From: Rubrivivax rivuli
GTDB lineage: Bacteria > Pseudomonadota > Gammaproteobacteria > Burkholderiales > Burkholderiaceae_C
NCBI RefSeq assembly: GCF_004016505.1
Contig: NZ_SACR01000005.1
Location: 124,001 to 188,000, forward strand
Length of the DNA: 64,000 bases
Direction: 5' to 3'
The position numbers and the translations under genes were made by a program. Below are positions 31,577 to 41,100 of the stretch, piece by piece; position 1 is the stretch's first letter; the number at the start of each line of letters is the position of its first letter. The notes below the pieces were generated by a model. The model searched no databases. It was not told the origin of the DNA and was given only the letters and a program-made list of their open reading frames with translations.

Positions 31577-32485
31577 GTGCCCATGCTGTTGAACCGCGGT
31601 CAATCCTTCGCTCTGCCGCCGGCTTCCAGCTGGCCGGCGCTGTTGATCGGCGCGGCGCTGCTGCTGCTGCTGGTGCCCAGCTACGTGATGCTGGCCGACC
31701 GGGTGTGGGTCACCGACGAGCAGGGCCACGGTCCCATCATCCTGGGGGTCACGCTGTGGCTGGCCTGGCAGCGGCGGCAAGCGCTGTTCGACCTGCCCGA
31801 TGCGCCGGCCCTGCTGGCGGGCAGCGTGACCCTGGCCGTGGGCCTGGTGCTCTACGTGGTGGGGCGTTCGCAGGGCGTGGACACCATCGAGATCGGCGCG
31901 CACATCCCCCTGCTGGCCTCGGCGCTGCTGCTCACGCGCGGCTGGGCCGGTTTGCGCTGGGGCCTGTTCTTCCTGTTCTTCCTGCTCTTCATGGTGCCGC
32001 TGCCGGGCCTGATCGTGCAGGCCATGACCACGCCGCTGAAGATCGTCGTCAGCTATGCCGCCGAATGGCTGCTGCACCTGGGCGACTACCCGGTGGCGCG
32101 CACCGGCGTCATCCTCTACGTCGGCCAGTACCAGCTGCTGGTGGCCGATGCCTGCGCCGGCCTGAACTCGATGTTCACGCTGGAGGCGCTGGGCCTGCTC
32201 TACATGAACCTGATGGGCTACAAGTCGGTGGCGCGCAACACGGCGCTGGCCATCCTGGTGATTCCCATCGCCTTCATCGCCAACGTCATCCGCGTGATCA
32301 TCCTCGTGCTCGTCACCTACTACCTGGGCGATGAAGCCGGGCAAGGCTTCGTGCACGGCTTCGCGGGCATGGTGCTGTTCGCCGTGGCCTTGACGCTGAT
32401 GCTGGCCACCGACAAGCTGCTGGGCCGCTGGTTCAAGGAGGCGCCGGCGCCGGCCGCCGCCCCGGGCCCCGGGAGTGCTGCATGA
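31577..32485 (+). CDS. xrtB: Exosortase B (XrtB)
   Basis: A 302-residue multi-helix membrane protease/transpeptidase of the exosortase family. The catalytic triad is present: Cys193 in DACAGLNSM, Arg239 in NVIRVI and His260 in FVHGFAG. Exosortases cut PEP-CTERM sorting signals of exported proteins and are linked to exopolysaccharide production. No PEP-CTERM substrate is encoded in the window. GTG 31577 has GAAG eight bases upstream; ATG 31583 is an alternative. Its stop overlaps the epsI start by four bases. Confidence 0.95.
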   Translation: MPMLLNRGQSFALPPASSWPALLIGAALLLLLVPSYVMLADRVWVTDEQGHGPIILGVTLWLAWQRRQALFDLPDAPALLAGSVTLAVGLVLYVVGRSQGVDTIEIGAHIPLLASALLLTRGWAGLRWGLFFLFFLLFMVPLPGLIVQAMTTPLKIVVSYAAEWLLHLGDYPVARTGVILYVGQYQLLVADACAGLNSMFTLEALGLLYMNLMGYKSVARNTALAILVIPIAFIANVIRVIILVLVTYYLGDEAGQGFVHGFAGMVLFAVALTLMLATDKLLGRWFKEAPAPAAAPGPGSAA

Positions 32486-33165
32486 AGCGGCGCGCCGTGC
32501 TGTTTGCCGGGGCCGCAGTGGCCGCCTCGGCCACCGCGCTGGCCATGAAGCCGCGGCGCCGCGCGTCCAAGGATTTTCCGCCCATCCAGCTGGAGCAGCA
32601 GGTGCCGGGCAGCTTCGGCCCCTGGACCATCGACAAGACGCTGGTGCCGGTGCTGCCCGATCCTTCGCTGCAGGCCGCGCTCGACCAGATCTACGGCCAG
32701 GTGCTGGCGCGCACCTACATCAACCGCAGCAATGGCCAGCGTGTGATGCTGTCCATCGCCTACGGCGAAGACCAGGGCACCGATGCCACCGCGGCCCACC
32801 GCCCCGAGTTCTGCTACACGGCGCAAGGCTTCTCGGTCGCCTCGATGGGCACGGCTGTGCTGGGCCTGGGCGGGCGCAACCTCACCGTGCGCCGGCTCGT
32901 CGGTCAGCTGCAGTCGCGCCGCGAGCCCATCACCTACTGGGTCACGCTGAACGACCGCGCCGTGCTGCCGGGTTTCTCGCGCAAGGTCGAGCAGATCATG
33001 CTGGGCCTGCGTGGACAGATCCCGGACGGCATGCTGATTCGCGTCTCCAGCCTGACGCCGGATCCTGCGGTCGCATTCGGCCTTCAGGAAGTGTTCCTGA
33101 ACGACCTGCTGGCGGCGCTGCCGCCTGAGCTGCAGAGCCGTTACTTCGGCGCCAAGGCGGCCTGA
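32482..33165 (+). CDS. epsI: EpsI, exosortase-B-associated protein
   Basis: A 227-residue protein of the EpsI family that accompanies exosortases, either as a separate gene or fused to them. It starts with a short hydrophobic export signal (AVLFAGAAVAASATALAM) and contains the family core AAHRPEFCYTAQGF near residue 110 and FLNDLLAALPPELQSRYF at the end. It is thought to act at the periplasmic face in polymer assembly; its reaction is not known. ATG 32482 overlaps the xrtB stop. Confidence 0.92.
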   Translation: MKRRAVLFAGAAVAASATALAMKPRRRASKDFPPIQLEQQVPGSFGPWTIDKTLVPVLPDPSLQAALDQIYGQVLARTYINRSNGQRVMLSIAYGEDQGTDATAAHRPEFCYTAQGFSVASMGTAVLGLGGRNLTVRRLVGQLQSRREPITYWVTLNDRAVLPGFSRKVEQIMLGLRGQIPDGMLIRVSSLTPDPAVAFGLQEVFLNDLLAALPPELQSRYFGAKAA

Positions 33166-33211
33166 GCGGGGGCGGTTTCCCGCCCACCGCCGGCCGCACC
33201 CCTTCACGGTG

Positions 33212-34474
33212 ATGAGCGCCTTCCAGACCTCCGAACCGCTGCGCCTGCTGGTGGCGGCGCCCATGCTCTACCACCCGCGCTGCGGCAACGGCGGCGGCGT
33301 GCTGTGTTTCGATCTCTTGCGGCACCTGGCGCCGTACGCCGAAGTGCACTTCGTGGGTTTCGGCGCCGGCCCTGGTGCCGCGCAGGCCGATGACGAGGCG
33401 CTGCAGGCGCTGCAGACCGTGGCGCGCAGCGTGCTGAAAGTCGAGCCGCCCACTGCGCGGGGCGGGGCGCTCGGGGCGCTGCAGCAACTGGCCACGGGCC
33501 TGCCGCGCGAGGTGCGCGGCCTGCGCAGCGCCACCATGCGCAGCCGCCTGGCCGAAGTGGCGGTGCGCGAGCGGGTGCATGCCGTGCTGCTGCAGTTCCC
33601 GCACATGGCGCAGTACGTCGACGCGCTGCCCGGCCGGCCCGTTGTCATCGACGTGCAGGACGCCTGCATGGTCTCGCGCTACCGCGAGTGGCAGGCCAGC
33701 ACGGGTGGCCGCCTGCGCCGCTGGCGCCGCCTGCACAGCTGGTGGGCCTGGGCGCGGCACGAGCGGCGCTGCTACCGGCAGGCGCAAGGCCTGATGGCCC
33801 TGAGCGACACCGATCTCGGCGTGCTGCGTGCCTTCGTGCCCGAAGTGCCGGCCTTCCTGAGCGGGGCCGCCTGGGAAACGGCCGCGGCGCCCGGCACAGG
33901 CACGTCGGCGGCGCAGGCGCCGGTGGTCTTCATGGGCAACTTCGCCCACGCCCCCAACGCCGACGGCCTGCGCTGGCTGCTGGCCGAGGTGTGGCCGCGC
34001 GTGCGGGCGCGTTGCCCGCAGGCGCGTTTGCAGGTCATCGGCCGCAACCTGCCCGCAGGCTTCGCCAGTGACGAGCAGGCCGGTGTGCAGGCCGTGGGCT
34101 ATGTCGAAGACCTGCGGCCCTGGCTGTCGTCCGCGGCGCTTTCGCTGGTGCCCTACCGCTTCGGCGGTGGCATCAAGATCAAGGCCCTGGAGGCCATGGC
34201 CCAGGGTTGTCCGGTGGTGGCCACGCGCGTGGGCAGCGAGGGGCTGCACGCGGTCGACGGCGTGCACATGCGCATCGCCGATGAGCCGCAGGCCTTCGCC
34301 GACGCCGTGGTGCAGTTGCTGCAGCAGCCGGCGCTGCGCGAGCAGCAGGCCCGGCAGGCGCTGGACCTGGTGGCCGCGCGCTTCTCGTGGGCGGGCAAGG
34401 TCGAGGCGCTGCTCGCCGAGTTGCAGGGCGTGGTGCAGGCACACGCCTCGCGCCGCGCCGCGCTGGCGGCTTGA
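33212..34474 (+). CDS. Glycosyltransferase family 4 (first)
   Basis: A 420-residue GT-B glycosyltransferase. The N-terminal Rossmann half begins LRLLVAAPMLYHPRCGNGGGV, and the C-terminal half has VVFMGNFAHAPNADGLRWLL and the GT4 donor-binding stretch KIKALEAMAQGCPVVATRVGSEGL with the conserved Glu. It should add one sugar to the lipid-linked repeat unit on the cytoplasmic side; donor and linkage cannot be told. GTG 33209 just before the ATG is an alternative start. It follows epsI after 46 bp. Confidence 0.9.
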   Translation: MSAFQTSEPLRLLVAAPMLYHPRCGNGGGVLCFDLLRHLAPYAEVHFVGFGAGPGAAQADDEALQALQTVARSVLKVEPPTARGGALGALQQLATGLPREVRGLRSATMRSRLAEVAVRERVHAVLLQFPHMAQYVDALPGRPVVIDVQDACMVSRYREWQASTGGRLRRWRRLHSWWAWARHERRCYRQAQGLMALSDTDLGVLRAFVPEVPAFLSGAAWETAAAPGTGTSAAQAPVVFMGNFAHAPNADGLRWLLAEVWPRVRARCPQARLQVIGRNLPAGFASDEQAGVQAVGYVEDLRPWLSSAALSLVPYRFGGGIKIKALEAMAQGCPVVATRVGSEGLHAVDGVHMRIADEPQAFADAVVQLLQQPALREQQARQALDLVAARFSWAGKVEALLAELQGVVQAHASRRAALAA

Positions 34475-34483
34475 GGGGGGGTC

Positions 34484-35761
34484 ATGGAAGCCGCCTTGCG
34501 CCTGACCTTGGCCAGCGCCCACGACCGCACTGGTGGCGCGGCCGTGGCCGCCTCGCGCCTGCGCGACGGGCTGCGCGGCCTGGGACATGACGCGCGCCTT
34601 TTCGTGCAGACGCAGAGCCTGCCGCACCCGGCCACGGTGGGCCCGGAGGGCGCGGCGCAGCGCAGCTTCAGCCGCGTGCGCAGCGGCCTGGACAGCCTGC
34701 CCGTGCGGCGCGCCGGCGGCTCGCCCGAGAAGTTCTCGGCCAGCTGGTTGCCACGCCGCTGGCCGACGATGGCGGCGGCGGGCACGCCCGACATCACCCA
34801 CCTGCACTGGACCAACGCCGGCTTCCTGAGCGTGGCCGATGTCGGTGCGCTGCGCATGCCGGTGGTGTGGACGCTGCACGACATGTGGGCCTTCACCGGC
34901 GGCTGCCAGTATGACGAGGGCTGCGGCCGTCACACCCAGGGTTGCGGCAACTGCCCGCTGCTGCAACAGCGCGGGCCCGGCGACCTGTCTGCGCGCCGGC
35001 ACGCCGCCAAGCAACGGCAGTGGCAGGGGCTGGATCTCACCGTCATCGCACCCAGCCGCTGGATGGCCGCCGAAGCCCGCCGCAGCCGCCTGTTCGCCAG
35101 CCGCCGCATCGAGGTGCTGGCCAACGGCCTGGACCTGCAGCGCTACAAGCCGTTGGACCGGGCCTTCGCGCGGCACGCGCTGGGCCTGCCGGCCGACCGC
35201 CGGCTGGTGCTGTTCGGGGCGCTGAACCCGGGCAGCGACCGCCGCAAGGGCTACGACCTGCTGCAGGAAGCGCTGGCGCGTCTGGCCGCGCAGCCCGGCC
35301 AGCAGGACTCGCTGGCGCTGGTGGTCTTCGGCTCGAACCCGCCGCGCCAGGAAACGCTGCACGGGCTGCCGGCCTACCACTTCGGCCACCTGCACGACGA
35401 CGTGGCCCTGGCGCTGCTGTACGCCGCCTGCGATGTCTTCGTGGCGCCCAGCCGCCAGGAGAACCTGCCCAACACCGTGGCCGAGGCGCTGGCCTGCGGC
35501 GTGCCCTGCGTGGCCTTCGACATCGGCGGCATGCCCGATCTCATCGCGCACCAGCAGCACGGCTGGCTGGCCCGGCCCTTCGACACCGCCGACCTGGCCG
35601 CCGGCATCGCCTGGTGCCTGGACGAGACCGCAGGCCGCTGGCACGCGCTGTGCGAGCGTGCACGCCGCCACGCCGAAGACCAGCTGGAGCTCGGGCGCCA
35701 GGCCCAGCGCCATGTCGACCTCTACCGCCAACTGCTGACCGCCCCCCGGAGCCCGGCATGA
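34484..35761 (+). CDS. Glycosyltransferase family 4 (second)
   Basis: A 425-residue GT4 enzyme. The N-terminal part has RTGGAAVAASRLRDGLRGLGH and HLHWTNAGFLS, WTLHDMWAFTGGC, with a Cys-rich insert (CQYDEGCGRHTQGCGNC) typical of WcaC-like transferases. The C-terminal part has FVAPSRQENLPNTVAEALACG and VAFDIGGMPDL, holding the E-x7-E donor-binding motif. It probably adds another sugar to the repeat unit. The stop overlaps the start of the membrane polymerase/ligase gene by four bases (ATGA). Confidence 0.9.
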   Translation: MEAALRLTLASAHDRTGGAAVAASRLRDGLRGLGHDARLFVQTQSLPHPATVGPEGAAQRSFSRVRSGLDSLPVRRAGGSPEKFSASWLPRRWPTMAAAGTPDITHLHWTNAGFLSVADVGALRMPVVWTLHDMWAFTGGCQYDEGCGRHTQGCGNCPLLQQRGPGDLSARRHAAKQRQWQGLDLTVIAPSRWMAAEARRSRLFASRRIEVLANGLDLQRYKPLDRAFARHALGLPADRRLVLFGALNPGSDRRKGYDLLQEALARLAAQPGQQDSLALVVFGSNPPRQETLHGLPAYHFGHLHDDVALALLYAACDVFVAPSRQENLPNTVAEALACGVPCVAFDIGGMPDLIAHQQHGWLARPFDTADLAAGIAWCLDETAGRWHALCERARRHAEDQLELGRQAQRHVDLYRQLLTAPRSPA

Positions 35762-37074
35762 CCGAAACCATCATCGTCCTGGCCACCACCTTCGCCGGCT
35801 TCCTGCTGATCGACCCCTTCTTCGGCGGCGCGTTGACCAAGGCCACCATCGCGAAGTGGCCGCTGATCGCGCTGGGGTTCGGCAGCCTGGCCTTCCACCT
35901 CGTGGGGCGTGCGCTCACCGATCCGCGGCGCCTGCGCCTGGCCTTCTCGGAGGTGCTGCACGACTGGTGGCCGATCATCCTGCTGGCCTTCTTCATCACC
36001 CTGGGCAGCGCCTACGCACGTTTTGCCGACAGCATCCGCGAGAGCTTCCTGGGCATGGGCCTGGGCATGTTCTTCCTGCCGCTGCTGGCCGTGGCCGTGC
36101 GTGCCAGCCGGCACCCGGTGGGCTTCATGCAGGGGCTGGCGGCGGCGCACGTGCTCACCGTGCTGGGCATGATGGTGGTGCTGTTCGCCGACCTGCACGT
36201 GTTCCACGAAGAGATCTTCGTGGCCGTGCCGCTGGGCGCCTACCTGCTGGTGGCGCGCCCCGTGAAGCTGTGGCGTCTGCTGCTCGGCTTCGCGGCCATG
36301 TTCGCCTGCCTGTTCTCGTTCAAGAACACCACCTTCCTGATCCTGCTGGCGGTGCTGGCCTGCTGCGGCCTGGTGTGGATCCAGCGCCTGCTGCGGCGCC
36401 ACAACCGCATGGGCGTGGTGGCGGCGGTGTACTTCCTGCTGCCCGTGCTGCTGCTCGGCGTGGCCGCGCTGTTCTGGCTGTGGTGGACCAACCGCACCGA
36501 ACTGCCCTCGGGCAACGTGCAGTACCGCACCGAGATGTACGGCATCGCCTGGCGCCGCTTTCTCGAGTCTCCGCTCTGGGGCACCGGTTTCACCGATTCT
36601 TCGGTGGTGTATTTCGAGCTCTACCGCGTGGCCACGCGCGTGCAGACGCTGCCCACGCACAGCGACATCCTCGACCTGCTCGCCCACGGCGGCCTGATCG
36701 CCTTCACGCTGTGGGGGCTGACGGTGTGGCGGCTGTTCAGCATCTCGATGGCGGCGGCACGCCAGCTCGCAGCAGCACCCGCGGGCGACCCCAACCGGGC
36801 CTGGCGCTGGCTCTTCGTGCTGGGGCTCGTGCAGCTGGGCGCCTTGATCACCTATGCCGTCAACCCGCCCATGATCAACCCGGTGCACGCCTACTGGATG
36901 TGGGGGGCCGCTGGCGTGATGTGGGCGCTGCACCGCCAGCTCGTGGCGCCGCTGGCCGCCCCCGCGCCGGTGCAGCACCTCGTGCCGCGGCACCTGCAGT
37001 TCTCGCGCTGGGCGCTGCTGCGGGCGGGCTGGCGTTGGCTGATGGCGGCTGCGCGCCGCCGCAGGGCCGCCTGA
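35758..37074 (+). CDS. O-antigen ligase/polymerase-like membrane protein
   Basis: A 438-residue integral membrane protein with about ten to eleven helices. A large periplasmic loop lies between residues 250 and 320, containing YRTEMYGIAWRRFLESPLWG and PTHSDILDLLAHGG, the pattern of Wzy/WaaL-type enzymes. It is the best candidate for the repeat-unit polymerase of this locus, which otherwise has none. ATG 35758 overlaps the upstream glycosyltransferase stop; its own stop overlaps the next start. Confidence 0.85.
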   Translation: MTETIIVLATTFAGFLLIDPFFGGALTKATIAKWPLIALGFGSLAFHLVGRALTDPRRLRLAFSEVLHDWWPIILLAFFITLGSAYARFADSIRESFLGMGLGMFFLPLLAVAVRASRHPVGFMQGLAAAHVLTVLGMMVVLFADLHVFHEEIFVAVPLGAYLLVARPVKLWRLLLGFAAMFACLFSFKNTTFLILLAVLACCGLVWIQRLLRRHNRMGVVAAVYFLLPVLLLGVAALFWLWWTNRTELPSGNVQYRTEMYGIAWRRFLESPLWGTGFTDSSVVYFELYRVATRVQTLPTHSDILDLLAHGGLIAFTLWGLTVWRLFSISMAAARQLAAAPAGDPNRAWRWLFVLGLVQLGALITYAVNPPMINPVHAYWMWGAAGVMWALHRQLVAPLAAPAPVQHLVPRHLQFSRWALLRAGWRWLMAAARRRRAA

Positions 37075-37901
37075 TGGGCGCGCTGCCGCGCATCAGCCTC
37101 GTCACCTGCTCCTACCAGCAGGGGCGCTTTCTCGGCGCCACGATGCGCTCGGTGCTGGAGCAGGGCTACCCGGCGCTGGAGTACATCGTCGTCGACGGCG
37201 CTTCCACCGACGGTTCTGCCGAACTGATCGCGGCCCACGCCGACCGGCTGGCCTGGTGGGTGAGCGAACGCGACCGCGGCCAGACCGATGCGCTCATCAA
37301 GGGTTTTGCGCGCAGCACGGGCGACATCCAGGGCTGGTTGTGCTCTGACGACCTGCTGCTGCCCGGCGCGCTGGACACCGTGGCCGACTTCTTCGCCCGA
37401 CACCCCGAGGTCGACTGGCTCTACGGCGATGCGCTCTGGATCGACGCGCAGGGCCTGCCGCTGCGCGCCAAGAAGGAGATGGGCTGGAGCCGCACCGTCT
37501 TTCTCTTCGACCACAACTACCTCGCGCAGCCCTCGGTGTTCTGGCGCCGATCGCTGTACGAGCGCGTGGGCGGCCTGCAGCGCGACTGGAACCTGGCGAT
37601 GGATGCCGACCTCTGGCTGCGTTTCGCGCGCGTCAGCCGGCCGCACCACGTGGCGCAGTACCTGAGCTGCATGCGCTACTACCCCGAGCAGAAGACACGC
37701 GCCCTCAAGCCGGCCGGCCGCAAGGAAGACGAGGCCCTGCGCCAACGCGAGGCACCGACCCTGGCCGCCCTGCCGCGCTGGCCGCTGCGTGCGGCCGCTC
37801 GCGGCCTGCGCTGGAGCCTGAAGGCGGCCAGCGGCGGCTACACCGCCAGCGTGCCCGCGGCCTGCAAGCCCTGGCTGCAGGCGCTGGAGATCACGAAGTG
37901 A
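37074..37901 (+). CDS. Glycosyltransferase family 2
   Basis: A 275-residue GT-A transferase. It starts with RISLVTCSYQQGRFL, followed by the nucleotide-binding VVDGASTDGS and the DxD-like DD in WLCSDDLLL (near residue 91). A membrane anchor is absent. It resembles WcaA-type enzymes of exopolysaccharide clusters. The donor sugar is unknown. ATG 37074 shares a base with the polymerase stop, and its stop overlaps the beta-helix gene by four bases. Confidence 0.92.
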   Translation: MGALPRISLVTCSYQQGRFLGATMRSVLEQGYPALEYIVVDGASTDGSAELIAAHADRLAWWVSERDRGQTDALIKGFARSTGDIQGWLCSDDLLLPGALDTVADFFARHPEVDWLYGDALWIDAQGLPLRAKKEMGWSRTVFLFDHNYLAQPSVFWRRSLYERVGGLQRDWNLAMDADLWLRFARVSRPHHVAQYLSCMRYYPEQKTRALKPAGRKEDEALRQREAPTLAALPRWPLRAAARGLRWSLKAASGGYTASVPAACKPWLQALEITK

Positions 37902-39583
37902 AGCCGGCAACTGGGGCCGGCTGGCTGCGGGCTGCGGCCTGCATCGGCGCGGCCTGCTGGGCCTGGGCCTGCGGGCCCGCCAGAGCGGCGGTGTGGGTGG
38001 TGGAGGCGCAGGCGCCCACGGCCCACGACCGCAATGCCGGCCACGCCGGCGCACCGCTGAAGACCCTGGGTGAAGCGATGCGGCGCCTGAAGCCCGGCGA
38101 CGAGGTCGTGGTGGGCGAGGGTGTCTACCGCGAACTGGTGGTGGTGCCGCGCCTGCCGCCCGGCGGTGAGCTGGTGACGGTGATCCGCGCCCGCGAGCCT
38201 GGGCGGGCCGTGATCAGCGGCGCCGACCCCATCGAGGGCTGGCGCCCCGGCGGTGCCGGGCGCTTCAGTGTGGATTGGCGGGGGCGGACGGAGCCCTCGC
38301 AGGTCTACTTCGGAGGCCGGCCGCTGCGGCAGATTGCCGGCACGGTGTTCGGCGGCTACCCCGAGCGCCCCGGCCACGAACTGGCCGACACGCACCGCAG
38401 CGAAGGCGGCATCTGGCTGGGCCGCGTGCCAGGCGACCTGCGCAGCCTGCAGCCTGGCGATTTTTTCTACGAAGCCGCCACCCAGACGCTGCACCTGCGC
38501 CTGGCTGAAGGCCAGGCCCCCGGCAACACGCCGGCCACGGCGGTGGAGGTGAGCACCCGCCCCTATGTCTTCTTGGCCGAGGCCGCCCACCGGCTGCGCG
38601 TGGAGGGCCTGCGCTTCGAAAACGCCAACACCTCCAGCCTGGCGCGCCAGGGCGCGGTGAAGGTCTTCGGCAACCACAACGTGCTGCAGGGCCTGCACAT
38701 CCGGCGCATGGACGCCGTGGGCCTGCAGCTCTTCGGCACCGGCAGCCAATTGCTGGATTCGGTGATCGAGGACAGCGGCCAGATGGGCCTGAACGCCCGC
38801 GGCCGACAGCTCACCATCGCGCGCAACAGCATCCTGAACAACAACCTGCGCGGCTTCAACAAGTGGTGGGAGGCCGGCGGCATCAAGATCATCGGCGACG
38901 ACGGTCTGCACGATTCGGTGTTCCGCGACAACGTGGTGGCCTTCAACCGCGGCGACGGCCTCTGGATCGACTGGGAGAACACCGGCATCCGCATCAGCGG
39001 CAACACGGCGGCCTTCAACACCGGCTTCGGCATCCACTACGAAGCGTCCAGCACGGGCTGGATCGACGGCAATGCGTCCTACGGCAACGGCCAGCGCGGC
39101 ATCTACGTCTTCGAGAGTTCCGACACGCGCGTGGAAGGCAACGTGGTGGTGGCCAACGGGCTGGAAGGCATCGTCGTGGCCGATGGCGAGCGTTCGGCCC
39201 AGCGGCCGCAGATGAAGCCGCGCAACAACCGCGTCACCGGCAACGTGGTGGGCTGGAACAAGGACATCGAGCTGATGCTCGCGCTGCCCGAGATGAACAA
39301 CCACAGCGAAGGCAACCTGTTCCTGGCCGAGCGCGCGCCGGCGCTCGTGCAGGGCTGGTCGGGCCTCACCAACCGCCCCGCCCGCGGGCTGGCCAGCTGG
39401 CGGCAGCGCAGCGGCTTCGACCTGCAGTCGCGCGAGCTCGTGGCGCCACCGCCGGCGGCGCTGCTGGCGGCCCTGCGCGAGCAGCGCCTGCTGCGCCCGC
39501 AGGCCTTGCGTGAACTGCTGCAGACCGCGCTGCCCGCGCTGAGTCTGCCGGCCCCGCCCGCCCCGCCTGCACTGCCGCGCTGA
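37898..39583 (+). CDS. Secreted right-handed parallel beta-helix protein
   Basis: A 561-residue exported protein. An N-terminal signal (LRAAACIGAACWAWACGPARA) precedes a DUF1565-like start (LKTLGEAMRRLKPGDEVVVGEGVYRE) and a long parallel beta-helix with repeated N-x-x-x-N/G turns from about residue 220 to 470. Such folds bind or cut polysaccharide, as in pectate lyases, alginate epimerases and NosD. It may trim or epimerise the polymer in the periplasm. It is a clear paralogue of the lipoprotein at 41870-43627, sharing GFNKWWEAGG and NTGFGIHYEAS. Confidence 0.85.
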   Translation: MKPATGAGWLRAAACIGAACWAWACGPARAAVWVVEAQAPTAHDRNAGHAGAPLKTLGEAMRRLKPGDEVVVGEGVYRELVVVPRLPPGGELVTVIRAREPGRAVISGADPIEGWRPGGAGRFSVDWRGRTEPSQVYFGGRPLRQIAGTVFGGYPERPGHELADTHRSEGGIWLGRVPGDLRSLQPGDFFYEAATQTLHLRLAEGQAPGNTPATAVEVSTRPYVFLAEAAHRLRVEGLRFENANTSSLARQGAVKVFGNHNVLQGLHIRRMDAVGLQLFGTGSQLLDSVIEDSGQMGLNARGRQLTIARNSILNNNLRGFNKWWEAGGIKIIGDDGLHDSVFRDNVVAFNRGDGLWIDWENTGIRISGNTAAFNTGFGIHYEASSTGWIDGNASYGNGQRGIYVFESSDTRVEGNVVVANGLEGIVVADGERSAQRPQMKPRNNRVTGNVVGWNKDIELMLALPEMNNHSEGNLFLAERAPALVQGWSGLTNRPARGLASWRQRSGFDLQSRELVAPPPAALLAALREQRLLRPQALRELLQTALPALSLPAPPAPPALPR

Positions 39584-41055
39584 TGCGCACGGTCGCCCGC
39601 AATTTCATCCTCGTGACCGCCAGCCGCCTCATCGAAGGCGGGGTGCGTTTCCTCACCGTGCCCATCGTGCTGGGCTACTTCGGCCGTGAAGACTTCGGCC
39701 TGATGGCGCTGGCCTTCTCGCTGCACGTCTTTCTCACGCTGGCCGACTTCAGCATCAGCGCCAACGTCGTGCGGCGCTTCAGCGACCACCTCGTGGCCGG
39801 CGACACCGGCGCGGTGCTGCGCCTGGCGCGCGTGGCCACTTCGGTGTATGTCGGCATCGGGCTGCTCAACCTGGCCGCGGTGCTGATCGTGGGGGTGTTT
39901 GCAGAGCGCTGGTTCAAGCTGGAGGCCGCGCAGGCGCAGGCCTTCTTCTGGATGATGCTGAGCCTGGGTGTCTCCAGCCTGCTCACCTGGGCGGGCACGG
40001 TCTACCGGCAGGTGCTGCACGCCTCGCAGCAGGTGGGGCGCGACGAGGCCTACAACCTGCTGGCCACCGCGGGCACGCTGCTGGTGCTGGGCGCCACGCT
40101 GTGGTTTCGGCTGGACCTCGTCACCTACTTCGCGCTGGTGCTGGTGCCGCCGCTGCTGCCGATGTGGCTGCGCGCGCGCCGCGCCTGCCAGCTGGTGCCC
40201 GGCCTGGGCTTCGGGCTCTCCCGCGACTGGGCCCTCTTCAGCCCGCTGCTGGGCGGCACGCTGTGGCTGCTGCTGATGACGCTGGCCGACATGGCTGCCA
40301 ACCACTTCCGCCCCATCCTCCTGGCCCGCGCCGACGGCCTGGAGACGGTGACCGACTTCCGCGTCATGCAGCAGGTGGCGGGCTTCGCCACGCTCATGCT
40401 CACGGGCGCGATGAACGTGGCCTACCCGGCGGTGGCGCGGCTCGACGCTGCCGCCGACCACGCGCGCCTGCGCCTGGTGCTGCAACAGGGCAGCCGCGTG
40501 CTGCTGGCCGGCCATGTGGTGGTGCTGGTGCCCCTGGCCTTTGGCAGCGCGCAGTTGCTGGAGCTGTACGTGGGCAGCGCCTACCGCACGCTGGCCCTGC
40601 CGCTGGCGTTTTGGCTGCTGAGCCTGCTGGCCCTGCACTACACCATCGTCATGTCCTTCGCGATGTCGCGCGGGCAGACGCGGCTGCTGGCCCTGGGCGC
40701 CTGTACCAACGCGCTGGTCTCGCTGGCGCTGGCCTTCGGGCTGGCGCCCCGGCTCGGCCTGCAGGCCATGGTGGCCTCGTACGCCGCCTATGTGCTGCTG
40801 CAGATGCTGCTCATGTACCTGCTGGCCTTGCCGGCTGCCGGTGGTGGTGCAGGGGCACCACTGGCGGTGCAGGTGATGACGCGGCCGCTGGGCCTGGCCT
40901 TGGCCGTGGGCCTGCCCCTGGCCTCGGGGCTGTGGCTGGCGGGGCAGCCGCTGTGGTGGGGCGCACCGTTGTTCCTGGCGGCCTTTGCCGGCCTGATGTG
41001 GGGGCCCGGCCGCCTGCGGGCCGATTTCCAGGCCCTGCGCGGCCGTGCCGCCTGA
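39583..41055 (+). CDS. Wzx-type lipid-linked oligosaccharide flippase
   Basis: A 490-residue MOP-superfamily membrane protein with about 12-14 helices. The N-terminus (NFILVTASRLIEGGVRFLTVP) matches polysaccharide biosynthesis flippases. It would move the undecaprenyl-linked repeat unit to the periplasmic face before polymerisation. Conserved charged residues occur in TM regions (DRxx-type FGREDFGLMAL loop). It begins at ATG 39583, sharing a base with the preceding stop. Confidence 0.92.
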   Translation: MRTVARNFILVTASRLIEGGVRFLTVPIVLGYFGREDFGLMALAFSLHVFLTLADFSISANVVRRFSDHLVAGDTGAVLRLARVATSVYVGIGLLNLAAVLIVGVFAERWFKLEAAQAQAFFWMMLSLGVSSLLTWAGTVYRQVLHASQQVGRDEAYNLLATAGTLLVLGATLWFRLDLVTYFALVLVPPLLPMWLRARRACQLVPGLGFGLSRDWALFSPLLGGTLWLLLMTLADMAANHFRPILLARADGLETVTDFRVMQQVAGFATLMLTGAMNVAYPAVARLDAAADHARLRLVLQQGSRVLLAGHVVVLVPLAFGSAQLLELYVGSAYRTLALPLAFWLLSLLALHYTIVMSFAMSRGQTRLLALGACTNALVSLALAFGLAPRLGLQAMVASYAAYVLLQMLLMYLLALPAAGGGAGAPLAVQVMTRPLGLALAVGLPLASGLWLAGQPLWWGAPLFLAAFAGLMWGPGRLRADFQALRGRAA

Positions 41056-41100
41056 GGCGCGGCGCGACGCGACGATCGAGTATCAAGAAGGACAGCAAGG

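Noticed and set aside
32996..35731. Minus-strand open frame of 911 codons
   Set aside because: Antisense to epsI and two glycosyltransferases, which have clear motifs; the translation has none.
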